From assembly GCA_965223255.1 (NCBI GenBank), contig CBDCWA010000004.1, positions 1,302,001 through 1,366,000 of the forward strand: a DNA stretch of 64,000 nt, in the 5' to 3' direction. This document shows positions 25,512 to 34,202 of the stretch, in pieces. Source of the stretch: CBDCWA01 sp965223255. GTDB taxonomy: Bacteria > Pseudomonadota > Alphaproteobacteria > Rhizobiales > Hyphomicrobiaceae. Below the pieces are notes generated by a model. That model ran no database searches. It had not been told where the DNA came from and was given only the letters and a program-made list of their open reading frames with translations. The position numbers were made by a program, and so were the translations under genes. Numbering within the stretch: position 1 is the stretch's first letter; every line of letters starts with the position of its first letter.

Positions 25512-26984
25512 ATGGATGAAGTCCGTTTCGTTGACACGACCATCCGGGATGGTCATGCGAGCCTTTGGGCCGAACGAATGACGACCGGGATGATGCTGCC
25601 AATCGCCGAGCGCTTGGACAACGCCGGTTTCGAGGCGATCGAGCTCATCGCTGGATCGCACATCAAGAAGAGCGTGTGCGAGCTGCGCGAGGACCCTTGG
25701 GAACGCATTAGATTGGTCTCCCAGCGCATCCGCAAGACGCCGCTTCGCCTGATCGCCGGAAGGGTCAATACATTTGGCTTCGATCCGCTGTCCATGTACA
25801 CGCTTTTCGTTGAACGCATGGCAGCCAACGGCATCCGGCAAGCGCGCATTTCCGAGCCGTGGAATGAACTATCGGGCTGGAAACGCAGGGCCGATGTCGC
25901 CCATGGCGCAGGCATGCAGTCGATCATCAACCTGATCTATTCGGTATCGCCAAAGCACACCGACGAGTATTATGCAGAACGCACGCGCCAGGCGGCCAGC
26001 CTACCAGGCATCTATCGGCTTTGCCTTAAGGACCCAAGCGGCCTGTTGACACCAGAACGCATACGAACTCTGGTGCCGGTCGTCTTGGAAAACAGCAGTG
26101 GCATTCCGGTCGAACTGCACACCCATTGCAATACCGGACTTGGTCCGCTGTGCTGCCTTGAAGCGGTGAAACTTGGAATTCGCTCCGTCAACACCGGCAT
26201 ACCCCCGCTTGCCGACGGAACGGCCTTGCCATCGGTGTTCAATGTCGCGGGCAATTTGCGCGCACTGGGCTACACCACTGCGATCGACGAGGAGATATTG
26301 CGGCCCGTATCAGATCATTTCAAGATCATTGCCGAGCGCGAAGGATTTCCCGTTGGTGTCCCACTCGAATACGAATATTCGCAATATTTGCATCAGGTGC
26401 CGGGCGGCATGATCTCAAATCTGAAGCACCAGTTAAGTCAGGTCGGCAAGGACGGTCAGATTGACGAGGTGCTGGAAGAGACAATCCGCGTCCGCTCCGA
26501 ATTTGGCTATCCGATCATGGTGACGCCCCTGTCACAATTCGTTGGTAGCCAAGCCGCGATCAACGTCATCGTCGGCGAGCGCTATAAGGAAGTCACCGAC
26601 CAGGCAATCTATTTTGCGCTTGGCCGGCATGGGCAGGAGGGTGCGGATCTGATGGACCCCGATGTCAAGGACAAGATCCTCAGCCGTCCGCGCGCCAAGG
26701 AGCTTGCGGCGAATGAACGTACGGAACCGACAGTTGATGACGTGCGCAAGGAGATCGGGGCAGCAGCTGGGATTTCGGACGAAGACTTGCTTCTACAGTG
26801 GTTGCTCAACAAGGATGACATTGCCGCCATGCGCGCTGCTGGCCCCTGCCAGGAATACAACACGGCACAGCACTCGCTGGTGCAACTGGTTAAGGAGCTG
26901 ACACAGCGAAGCAACACCAACAACCTCATTCATGTGAGCAAACCAGGTTTTTCTCTATCGCTAGAAAGGCGACAGGCACCATAA
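25512..26984 (+). CDS. HMGL-type carboxyltransferase subunit (pyruvate carboxylase B / oxaloacetate decarboxylase alpha-like)
   Basis: A 490-residue carboxyltransferase. The HMGL TIM barrel spans ~3-270, with DTTIRDGHASLWAERM, the carbamylated-Lys motif LCLKDPSGLL and metal His pair HTHCNTG. A PYC/OADA conserved domain follows (about 300-450, with VPGGMISNL). It has no biotinyl domain of its own, so the BCCP must be separate. AGGAGG precedes ATG 25512 by 7 nt. Enzymes with this subunit transfer CO2 between biotin and 2-oxo acids such as pyruvate or 2-oxoglutarate, not acyl-CoAs. Together with the two upstream genes it makes a three-polypeptide carboxylase or decarboxylase; the direction and substrate are unproven. 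Confidence 0.88.
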   Translation: MDEVRFVDTTIRDGHASLWAERMTTGMMLPIAERLDNAGFEAIELIAGSHIKKSVCELREDPWERIRLVSQRIRKTPLRLIAGRVNTFGFDPLSMYTLFVERMAANGIRQARISEPWNELSGWKRRADVAHGAGMQSIINLIYSVSPKHTDEYYAERTRQAASLPGIYRLCLKDPSGLLTPERIRTLVPVVLENSSGIPVELHTHCNTGLGPLCCLEAVKLGIRSVNTGIPPLADGTALPSVFNVAGNLRALGYTTAIDEEILRPVSDHFKIIAEREGFPVGVPLEYEYSQYLHQVPGGMISNLKHQLSQVGKDGQIDEVLEETIRVRSEFGYPIMVTPLSQFVGSQAAINVIVGERYKEVTDQAIYFALGRHGQEGADLMDPDVKDKILSRPRAKELAANERTEPTVDDVRKEIGAAAGISDEDLLLQWLLNKDDIAAMRAAGPCQEYNTAQHSLVQLVKELTQRSNTNNLIHVSKPGFSLSLERRQAP

Positions 26985-27021
26985 TCGTCCCGCGACCGCT
27001 GTTCGCATCGCGCATGGGCTG

Positions 27022-27074
27022 CCACCCATTTTTTAAATTGGAGAAACGGGTGGGTTTGGGAGGCTACGCCTCCC
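27022..27074. terminator. Two hairpins between converging genes
   Basis: A CCACCC/GGGTGG pair (27022-27027 and 27048-27053, with a T-rich loop) is followed by a perfect GGGAGGC/GCCTCCC stem with a 3-nt loop (27058-27074). They lie between the carboxyltransferase stop (plus) and the luciferase-like stop (minus). Neither has a clean T-run, so they are only possible terminators. Confidence 0.35.
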
Positions 27075-27144
27075 AACAGCGCACGAGACTGAACTCGTTC
27101 GCAGCAGGGACATGTCCGATATGTAAAGAAGTCGCGATTTCCCC

Positions 27145-27222
27145 ACGCGCTCAAGTAGCCGACAGGCGATAGCGCAGGCAACTACGCGCTCAAGTAGCCG
27201 ATAGGCGATAGCGCAGGCAAGT
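27145..27222. repeat. 39-bp tandem duplication
   Basis: Two adjacent 39-bp units (27145-27183 and 27184-27222) differ at two positions. A fragment resembling the start of a third unit follows. The period equals 13 codons and one reverse frame stays open through it, but I do not support a gene there. It lies in the 275-bp interval between converging genes. Confidence 0.8.
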
Positions 27223-27259
27223 AAGCACTCAACAGGTTCGTTGGACCAAACCTCTCTTA

Positions 27260-28489
27260 CTACCGCACAAATTCCACACCAAAGTTCGCCAGATCGACAC
27301 ACTCGCGAGCCGGCAACGCTTTGGAGCGCTCATAAAGCTCTGCCGGATCGGCGTTCGCTGCCAATTCACGCAATCGGGGATAGACCTCATTTGTATAGAG
27401 GCGCATGGACTTGAGTGCATCTTGATCGGATAGGAAGCCTGCCTGCCCCATTATAAGCATGTTGCCGAACCCGCCGGAGAATTCCCAAAACGACTTGATC
27501 TGCTCGAAAACCTGATCGGGTGTGCCGCACATGACGTTGCCCCTTGCCATCTGATCGGCAAGCGTCGGCTTCTGCGGAACATTGGAACCAGCCCGCCCGC
27601 GCATGACCTGCGCGGCCACCGCTGGCGGATGATAGCCCGGAGGGTTCGACCACTCATGCGGGACCTTGTTGGCTGACATGTACCACAGCAGCTTCTGGCC
27701 GCCCTCTTCTGCCTCGCGTTCGCTCTCGCCGACATAACACAGTGCAAGATAAGCCAGTCTGTCTAGAGAGGGCACCGTGCCGTGCGTGTTGATATAGGCC
27801 TCTCGATAGCCACCGAATATCTCGCGAATTCGTGGATACCCGGCAAGAAACACTGCTCCCACGTGATTGTGTTCTGCCACGGGGACTGCGGTACTCGCGC
27901 TCCCCATGGTGATCCAGATCGGGGGATGCGGCTGTTGGTATGGCCTCGGCCAGACGTTGACCTGACGATGATGGAACCACTTGCCCTCGAAATTGAACGG
28001 CCCGTCATGGGTCGTCCACGCCTTAACGATCAGATCATGGGCCTCCCATAAGCGCTCGGTCCCACGGTAGGGGAGGACATTTGCCGCCGCTGCTTCATAG
28101 GGCACGCTGCGCACAAATCCGCACTCTACTCGGCCCTTAGAAATCACATCGACCATCGCCATTTCTTCGGCAACGCGAACCGGCTGGCTACGGTTTGGCA
28201 ACGGATTGCCAAGGATCAGCAGCCGCGACTTTTTGGTCTGGCGAGCGAGAATACCGAGCATAATCGGCGCTGCAGGCACCATACATGTCGCCGTCTGATG
28301 GTGCTCATTGAGCATGATTTCAAGCCCGATCTCATCACAGGCGCACCACAAATCGAGATAGCGGTTGTAAAGCTCGTGCGCGGTCTCCGGCTCACAGTAC
28401 TTGTTGGGCAGATCGACGCGAATTGAACGGTAGGTTTTTTCATCAGGCAGGTGGGGGTAACAATCTTCCGTAAACCACCAGGTCTTCAT
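27260..28489 (-). CDS. Luciferase-like flavin-dependent monooxygenase
   Basis: A 409-residue member of the bacterial luciferase-like family, which oxidises or cleaves substrates with reduced FMN and O2. ATG 28489 is preferred because GGGAG lies 7 nt upstream and MKTWWF is a normal start; a 32-codon extension has no such site. Family marks include LGLEIMLNEHH-type (EIMLNEHHQTATC), ILGNPLPNRSQPVRVAEEMAMVDVISKGRVECGFVRS and PYQQPHPPIWI. It follows the alpha/beta-hydrolase gene with a 22-nt gap on the same strand, so the two are probably cotranscribed. A ring-opening or Baeyer-Villiger-type step followed by hydrolysis would suit the pair; this is inference. Confidence 0.9.
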   Translation of the reverse strand: MKTWWFTEDCYPHLPDEKTYRSIRVDLPNKYCEPETAHELYNRYLDLWCACDEIGLEIMLNEHHQTATCMVPAAPIMLGILARQTKKSRLLILGNPLPNRSQPVRVAEEMAMVDVISKGRVECGFVRSVPYEAAAANVLPYRGTERLWEAHDLIVKAWTTHDGPFNFEGKWFHHRQVNVWPRPYQQPHPPIWITMGSASTAVPVAEHNHVGAVFLAGYPRIREIFGGYREAYINTHGTVPSLDRLAYLALCYVGESEREAEEGGQKLLWYMSANKVPHEWSNPPGYHPPAVAAQVMRGRAGSNVPQKPTLADQMARGNVMCGTPDQVFEQIKSFWEFSGGFGNMLIMGQAGFLSDQDALKSMRLYTNEVYPRLRELAANADPAELYERSKALPARECVDLANFGVEFVR

Positions 28490-28511
28490 CGTCTCACTCC
28501 CAGGAATTGGA

Positions 28512-29267
28512 TTAACCCACCAATGACAGTACCGCTGCAACGAAAGCGTCTGGCTGTTCGATCTGCGGCATGTGCCCGGCGTCATTTATTATAGTCATGC
28601 TCGCGCCTTCAATCATGTTCGAGAAAGCCCGACCGTAGTCGACGGTGACCAAACGGTCGCGGGCGCCCCATATGAAGTGGGTTGGAATATCGATCCGGTG
28701 AAGGCGCTGTGGCAGCTTTGGATTGTGCATGTAAGGATCCCACGTATAAACGCCCAGCGCCATCCGGTTTGCCGAAATAAGCGTCAGCTGTTCGTCGGTC
28801 AGCTCGTCGACCTTCGGCGCCTTGGAGGGATCGTGGTACATGATCTCGTTTATGGTTTCGGGCGGCAGGGCAAAAATGTCGGCAATGTCGCGGTCTTCAC
28901 GCCCGCCAACTTTAACGCCAACGGAATCAACGAGGATCAGTTTGGCCAGTCGCGCAGTCGTCATCGTCGCAAGCTCGGCCGCCACCCAACCACCCATTGA
29001 AAATCCCATCAGGACAACGTTCTGCAAATCCAGCTCATCCAGCAGGTCCAGGTAAAGGAAAGCGAGGTCATCGACGCGATCAAACCGTTCGGGGATTTCG
29101 CTGCCGCCGAATCCCGGATGAGTGGGCGCGATAAGTTCGAATTTTTCGGCAAGCTTGTGCGCGAAAGGCAGTTCGGCGATCGGCCCGCCACCGCCATGCA
29201 GCAAGAGCATTGGCGGCCCGTTTCCCATGCGCGCCACATCGACATCTATGCCCTGAAGCCTCATCAT
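28512..29267 (-). CDS. Alpha/beta hydrolase
   Basis: A 251-residue alpha/beta-hydrolase with the full catalytic set: an oxyanion HGGGG stretch (LLLHGGGGPI), nucleophile in GFSMGG, Asp in FIWGARDRL and His in NDAGHMPQ. The family includes C-C bond hydrolases acting on ring-cleavage products, ester hydrolases and lactonases. It precedes the luciferase-like monooxygenase by 22 nt on the minus strand. The pairing suggests that it hydrolyses the oxygenation product. Two adjacent ATG codons give an ambiguity of one residue at the start. Confidence 0.9.
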   Translation of the reverse strand: MMRLQGIDVDVARMGNGPPMLLLHGGGGPIAELPFAHKLAEKFELIAPTHPGFGGSEIPERFDRVDDLAFLYLDLLDELDLQNVVLMGFSMGGWVAAELATMTTARLAKLILVDSVGVKVGGREDRDIADIFALPPETINEIMYHDPSKAPKVDELTDEQLTLISANRMALGVYTWDPYMHNPKLPQRLHRIDIPTHFIWGARDRLVTVDYGRAFSNMIEGASMTIINDAGHMPQIEQPDAFVAAVLSLVG

Positions 29268-29588
29268 CCATTATCCTTCCAATGCAACAGAAGTCTCCCC
29301 CACGCAGCTGTTTATCGGTTATGGCAATTTTTTGGTGATCTGGCCAACAACACCCACGAAGCGTAGATCAACGCTGCATGGAACATTTGGAGTATCCCAC
29401 TTCCCCAAATTTCGTTGAAGTCACAGAATTGACCCACCCCCTGACCACCACTAGACCCCACCCAGCTGGTGAAGTAAATCGGACACCTTTACCCTTATCC
29501 ACCGCTTGCCAGCCCGTCGCATTCTGCTTTTCCATCACCGCGCATTACGGTCTAAGATTGCCGCAAGCGAAATGGGGGGGGGCACAAA
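29268..29588. other. Divergent intergenic region with 9-G homopolymer
   Basis: 321 bases between divergent starts. No gene seen. A run of nine G (29574-29582) ends 6 nt before the ATG of the plus-strand gene, where it would act as a Shine-Dalgarno-like element. Such runs are prone to slipped-strand length change. Confidence 0.5.
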
Positions 29589-30125
29589 ATGAAGACGCTG
29601 TCGCGCAACCTACAATTCTTTGCCAACGTTTTAGTCATAATCAGTCTGGTCTTCACCTGGGCCTATTTCTCGTCGGCCGAACTCCGGTTCTGGATTGCCG
29701 ATAAATTTGCCCAACGCGCCTGGTATTTCTTCGGCGATTACTGCAGCGCCAGCCAACCCGCCACACCGGATGAATTAACCACCTGCCATACGGGCTATCA
29801 GCCGGCCCGTTTTAACTTGATCAATTTTTACACGCCCGCTCTCAAGAGCGGTGGCAGAATCCCACCGACACTGGGCAAGACAGGCCCTGCACAATACATG
29901 GCCACCGTCTCAACCATTCGCAAAACCCTGATCATTTCGAGTGCAAATTTTATTCCCGGCCGCGAGTCGTTTAACAAGGACGCGCGCCTGCTGCTCGTCA
30001 TTTCCAAGCACGAATGTTTGTTTGTCGATCGACTACGTCAAGCAAACAGTGCAACGCAGCCCAACATCGTCAACGTCTGGGTTTACGGGTTTATATTCGA
30101 CTGCCAAAACAGAGCCTTGCAGTAG
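29589..30125 (+). CDS. Hypothetical membrane-anchored protein, 178 aa
   Basis: Not recognised. The product begins with a positively charged start and one hydrophobic helix (LQFFANVLVIISLVFTWAYF, residues 8-27). It is a signal anchor or uncleaved signal, with about 150 polar residues predicted on the periplasmic side. The outer part has four cysteines (C52, C66, C142, C172) that could form disulfides, and a segment with beta-like character (RLLLVISKHECLFVDRL, NIVNVWVYGFIFDC). Translation support is a G-run near the ATG. It is flanked by catabolic genes on the other strand and may be unrelated to them. Confidence 0.55.
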   Translation: MKTLSRNLQFFANVLVIISLVFTWAYFSSAELRFWIADKFAQRAWYFFGDYCSASQPATPDELTTCHTGYQPARFNLINFYTPALKSGGRIPPTLGKTGPAQYMATVSTIRKTLIISSANFIPGRESFNKDARLLLVISKHECLFVDRLRQANSATQPNIVNVWVYGFIFDCQNRALQ

Positions 30126-30160
30126 TTGCATGCGCCTGCGCCCTGATGCCTCGTCCGCAC

Positions 30161-30928
30161 CTAGGTGCCCTTAAATACGGGCTTACGTTTCTCGAAGAAC
30201 GCCTCAACGCCTTCGCGAAAATCATCGGATGAACGCAACCGCCCGTAGGCTGCTCCCTCAAGCTCGATCGCGGCTTCAACAGACACATTCTGGCTCTGGT
30301 TGAGCACCCGCTTGATTGTTCGCTGGGCAAGGGGAGAAAAACCGATCAGCTCCTTCACCAACGCATCGGTTGCGGTCTCGAGCTCTTGATCGGCCACACA
30401 TTCAGTCACAAACCCATAGGCCTCGCCCTGCCGGCCGCTGATGCGCTTTGAACGCATGACCATATCTTTGGTGCGGGCAAGGCCAATCATGTGCAGCAAT
30501 CGGGCCGAGCCACCGGAACCCGGTATCATTCCAATCCGCATTTCCGGCAAAGAGAATTGCGCGGTCTCTGATGCAATCCGGAAATCGCAAGCAAGAGACA
30601 ACTCAAAACCGACGCCGAAACAATATCCGCGCACCGCTGCGATCACCGGCTTCGTGCACCTCTCCGGTGCGCCAATATTGTCGGCAAGTTGCGAGAGGGC
30701 CTCGGGCGACGCCTCGAGAAAACCGCGAATATCACCACCGGAGGAAAAATGCTCACCCTCACTGCGAATAACGATCACGCGCACAGCCGCATTCGCATCG
30801 AGCTGTTCAATCACCTGTCGGATCTGAGCACGTTGGGGAAACGAAATCACGTTAAGTGGCGGCCTGGATAGAATGAGGTCGCCCCGCGCGCCATCGACCT
30901 CCAAACGAAACCCGTCATGCGTCGTCAC
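30161..30928 (-). CDS. Enoyl-CoA hydratase/isomerase family protein
   Basis: A 255-residue crotonase-fold protein. The oxyanion-hole stretch SSGGDIRGF is near residue 68, and RGYCFGVGFELSLACD carries the first catalytic Glu. The second Glu is in LPEMRIGMIPGSGG. Both Glu residues match canonical hydratases, so hydration of an enoyl-CoA is plausible. The start is GTG 30928, with AAGGAG seven nt upstream. It follows the UbiD and acyl-CoA ligase genes on the minus strand (46-nt gap). The likely role is a CoA-thioester step after ligation. Confidence 0.9.
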   Translation of the reverse strand: MTTHDGFRLEVDGARGDLILSRPPLNVISFPQRAQIRQVIEQLDANAAVRVIVIRSEGEHFSSGGDIRGFLEASPEALSQLADNIGAPERCTKPVIAAVRGYCFGVGFELSLACDFRIASETAQFSLPEMRIGMIPGSGGSARLLHMIGLARTKDMVMRSKRISGRQGEAYGFVTECVADQELETATDALVKELIGFSPLAQRTIKRVLNQSQNVSVEAAIELEGAAYGRLRSSDDFREGVEAFFEKRKPVFKGT

Positions 30929-30973
30929 GATACCGCTCCTTACCAGTCAGCCAACCATTTATCCGGCGGTCGT

Positions 30974-32536
30974 TCAGCTTTGATGTTGTGCGGCATAGAG
31001 CTTCTTCAGCTCATCACGCAGGACTTTGCCCCGGTCATTCTTGGGTAGAGCATCGACGACAAACACCTTCTTCGGCACCTTCGCTTCAGGCAGCACCCCG
31101 GCGCAGTGCGCGACCACTTCATCGCCGCTTAGCTCGCCGCCATTTGGCGTCACAAACGCCACAACCTCTTCCCCGTAAATTGGATCGGGAACCCCGACCG
31201 ACGCCCCATCAAGCACGCGATCGAAACTCAATAGCACGTTATCGATCTCGACCGGCGAGATGTTCATGCCACCGCGAATGATCAGATCTTTGGTGCGGCC
31301 GGTGACGGTGACGAAACCTTCTTCATCCATCACCGCCAGATCACCGGTCTTGATACGCGTTCCACGGACCGGCTCCAGAACCTTCTCATCGCCAAGCGTC
31401 CCCAACGCCGTTTGCGAGCCACCGATCGTGACTTCCCCTTCGACACCCGCGGGCTGGGGCTCATCCTTTTCGTTGACGATCTGAAATTCCTGATGCTTCG
31501 CCGGCGGGCCCACGGTCCCCTTTTTCAATCGGTAGTGTCGGTTGCCGCAAATCCAACCTGCTTCGGACATGCCATAAAGCTGGAGCAACGTAATCCCGTA
31601 CATCTCTTCGAATTTGACCCATTGCTCGGGGCTCAATGGTGCGGTCGAGCACGTCATAAGTCTAAGTGTAGGAATATCCTTCGCGCTGTATCCAAGCGGT
31701 TTGTTCAAAAGCATGTTGACGACGGTCGGAACGCCGGCCGAAAAAGTCAGACCATACTTCTGGATCCACTCGAAAAAACGGCTGTGCGAGAAGCGCTTGG
31801 CGATGTGCATGGTGAGGCCGCGCTGCAGAAACGGCATCAACGACAGAATCTGCGCCGAGTTCCATCCAAATGAACGGTATTCGAGTGTCTTATCCTCCGC
31901 CGTGAGCCCGAGCATGTCGAGCGTCGACAGTCCTGAGAGCCAATAGGCTGCAGTATCATAGACGACAACCTTCGGCCGGCTTGTTGTCCCGGAGGTACAG
32001 AACATACACGACACGTCTTCCGCCTCGTTGCGTTCTGGATGTGCATCATCCCTCGTCCCTACCGGTAGAGAACCAAACAGAGTTTCAGCGCCGGCCATCT
32101 GGCGCGCCGGATCCCAGGTGCCGAGTTCGATCTGCGGCGCCACATCCGCAAAAGCCGAGCAATCGATATCCTTGTGATAGATCGTCAGTTTCGGTTCGAC
32201 GATACGTGAGAGATCATTGAGGTGCACGGCATTGAGTTCGACATTGAGCGGTGCCACGACCGCCCCTATTCGCCAGATGCCGAGCCAGGCGATCAGTTTA
32301 TCAATCGATTCATCGGATAACAGGAGCACCCGATCGCCATGGCCGACACCAAGTTGTTTCAACCGTTGCGCAACGTCGTTAACGGTTTGATGCAGCGTCC
32401 CGAAATCGATACTGACGTCGGTTTCAACATCGACGATAGCGGCCTTTTCCGGATGGCGTTCGCTGTATCGTTTGAGAAGATCGGCGAGCGGTTCATATGG
32501 GACCTCGAGATCGTGGCCGTCGAAAACGTTCCCCAT
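30974..32536 (-). CDS. AMP-dependent acyl-CoA ligase (class I adenylate-forming)
   Basis: A 520-residue adenylating enzyme that activates a carboxylic acid to its CoA ester. Core motifs are present: CTSGTTSRPK (P-loop-like A3), YGMSE (A5), KTGDLA (A7), GRTKDLIIRGGMNISP (A8) and the C-terminal Lys in NDRGKVLRDEL (A10). ATG 32536 is chosen since GGAGGA lies 8 nt upstream. The substrate pocket is not diagnosable by eye; benzoate-, fatty- and small-acid ligases share these motifs. It is 100 nt downstream of a UbiD-family gene and followed by an enoyl-CoA hydratase gene, forming a ligase-decarboxylase-hydratase operon. Confidence 0.9.
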   Translation of the reverse strand: MGNVFDGHDLEVPYEPLADLLKRYSERHPEKAAIVDVETDVSIDFGTLHQTVNDVAQRLKQLGVGHGDRVLLLSDESIDKLIAWLGIWRIGAVVAPLNVELNAVHLNDLSRIVEPKLTIYHKDIDCSAFADVAPQIELGTWDPARQMAGAETLFGSLPVGTRDDAHPERNEAEDVSCMFCTSGTTSRPKVVVYDTAAYWLSGLSTLDMLGLTAEDKTLEYRSFGWNSAQILSLMPFLQRGLTMHIAKRFSHSRFFEWIQKYGLTFSAGVPTVVNMLLNKPLGYSAKDIPTLRLMTCSTAPLSPEQWVKFEEMYGITLLQLYGMSEAGWICGNRHYRLKKGTVGPPAKHQEFQIVNEKDEPQPAGVEGEVTIGGSQTALGTLGDEKVLEPVRGTRIKTGDLAVMDEEGFVTVTGRTKDLIIRGGMNISPVEIDNVLLSFDRVLDGASVGVPDPIYGEEVVAFVTPNGGELSGDEVVAHCAGVLPEAKVPKKVFVVDALPKNDRGKVLRDELKKLYAAQHQS

Positions 32537-32636
32537 CGAAGCAGTCCTCCCTTTGACCGGGCGAGTAGGATCCCGCCCGCTTTGTTCTCTCCCAGTCAAA
32601 ATGCCGGCGAGCCGCGCGAACATTGATCCGATGGTC

Positions 32637-34202
32637 CTAATGTCCAGTGCGCGCCAGAATTTCCGTCCAACCCTTCATCCGCGATTTCACGTTCTTGATC
32701 TGCTCATCATTGAAGAAGTCTTCGAGCTTGACCTTGTCCACCGGGTAGGCAGGCCGCATGAAATCCTCTTCAAAACCGAACGGCACGGTCGCATCGATCC
32801 CCATGCCGCCTTCGTAACGGGTATTCGACGCCGTCCATTCCTTATCGCCTGCCGTCATGCGTTCTGCCGGCATAAACGTTTGCCCACGCCCACCAGGCAG
32901 CGGATTGATGATATCAGTATGTGGATTAACACGCGTCGTCAGGCACCACATGATCTCGTCCATGGAATAAATGTTGGTGTCTTCCGAGCAAGCAATGACC
33001 ACCCGCATGCCTTGCGAGGTCGCAAGCAACGCGGCCATAAAGTTACGCTGCCAACCTTCTTCGATCTTGTTGCGCTTCTTGACCTGTATGATCGCACCGC
33101 CCCAGTCGGTCATGCTGTAGGGAATGTTAACATCCTGGATGACTCCGGGCTGCAGTCGATTACACAGTTCAAACATTGCTGCTTCGCGAATGCTGGTATC
33201 GATATTGTGCTCATCGAGGGTATGCGCACCGAGCGCGTAGATGAGGCGCTTTTGCTGTGACTCTTTGCGCATCGTCACACCGGTTATGTGGAACGTCGGC
33301 GCCTTATAAGACTTGCCCATATAGCCAGCCCATTCCGGATGGAAGTGATGCCGCCCTTGGCTTTGATCCGCCTCTGCCTCTGCCGTCTCAAACCGCTTGT
33401 CACGCGGATCGATATAGCCTTCGAGAACGATTTCTGCATCGGCAAGGGCAAGGGCGTCCACGGTCTTGGCCTTGACGAGACGCACCGGGAAGCCTTGCGC
33501 CGCGCCAGCCACACCCAATTCATCGCAACCATAGGGAAGGATGACATAATCGAACGCCGCACCAGCCAACAGCGTGCAGGCCGGCGGCACACCGAAACAC
33601 ATGGTTATCGGCACCGTCTCACGTGCCCGGTAGGCATCGGAGGTGACTTGCCACATGTGCGAACCTGGCGAAATCTGGAACGTACCGGCATTACCCCAGC
33701 GGAAATTCATGCGATTAAAACCGGTATCTGTGCCGCCACCGAACGCATCACCAGATACTACGCGGATGCCAGACCCAATGGTCATTTCGGCCTCAAGATC
33801 CGTATGGCGGATTGGCACCAGATAGTCATAGACGTCATTCGGCTTCTCGATCACCACTTCCTGCGCCGGCGCCTCCGCCGATTCTATAATTTCAGGCTTC
33901 ATCGGATTGGATAGCGCATGCGCCAGGCTCTTGGTGCGTTCGGTATCATTGGCCCAACCGAACATTTTGTTCATCGTGGCGATTTCGCCGAACAGGTTGG
34001 TCACCAGTGAGTGCCCGGGCTTGCCTTTGACATTGTTGAAAAGGACCGGACATCCACCATCCATGAGTTTTTGCAGACCGGTCAGCTCCAGATCCGGATT
34101 GACCTCCTTATCGGTCTCGATGAGATCCCCTTGTGCCCGCAACCAGTCCAGCGTGCTTCGCAAATCCCTGAGATGGGTCGTCTCGCGCTGCATAACATTC
34201 AT
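32637..34202 (-). CDS. UbiD-family decarboxylase, atypical active-site motif
   Basis: A 521-residue UbiD-fold protein; such enzymes use prenylated FMN to decarboxylate or carboxylate aromatic and alpha,beta-unsaturated acids. ATG 34202 is preferred because AAGGA lies about six nt upstream; a 51-codon extension runs into the opposite promoter. Similarity is clear in the N-terminal half (DKEVNPDLELTGL) and in VRLVKAKTVDAL. In place of the usual E-x-P-F-G-E-x-x-G-Y loop it has H285-H-F-H-P-E290-W-A-G-Y. The second Glu is kept, but the first (E277 in fungal Fdc1 numbering) is His, and a short acidic insertion precedes it. It heads a minus-strand operon with the acyl-CoA ligase and hydratase. Confidence 0.87.
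   Translation of the reverse strand: MNVMQRETTHLRDLRSTLDWLRAQGDLIETDKEVNPDLELTGLQKLMDGGCPVLFNNVKGKPGHSLVTNLFGEIATMNKMFGWANDTERTKSLAHALSNPMKPEIIESAEAPAQEVVIEKPNDVYDYLVPIRHTDLEAEMTIGSGIRVVSGDAFGGGTDTGFNRMNFRWGNAGTFQISPGSHMWQVTSDAYRARETVPITMCFGVPPACTLLAGAAFDYVILPYGCDELGVAGAAQGFPVRLVKAKTVDALALADAEIVLEGYIDPRDKRFETAEAEADQSQGRHHFHPEWAGYMGKSYKAPTFHITGVTMRKESQQKRLIYALGAHTLDEHNIDTSIREAAMFELCNRLQPGVIQDVNIPYSMTDWGGAIIQVKKRNKIEEGWQRNFMAALLATSQGMRVVIACSEDTNIYSMDEIMWCLTTRVNPHTDIINPLPGGRGQTFMPAERMTAGDKEWTASNTRYEGGMGIDATVPFGFEEDFMRPAYPVDKVKLEDFFNDEQIKNVKSRMKGWTEILARTGH

Noticed and set aside
27145..27222. Possible CRISPR array
   Set aside because: Only two directly adjacent units with no spacers and no cas genes nearby; it is a simple tandem duplication.
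27033..27302. 89-codon minus-strand frame with repeated ACAIAxRLLERV peptide
   Set aside because: The repeat comes from the 39-bp DNA duplication; there is no ribosome-binding site and it overlaps the end of the luciferase-like gene.
33288..33914. 208-codon plus-strand frame inside the atypical UbiD gene
   Set aside because: Antisense shadow of a conserved coding region with no start signal and no recognisable domain.
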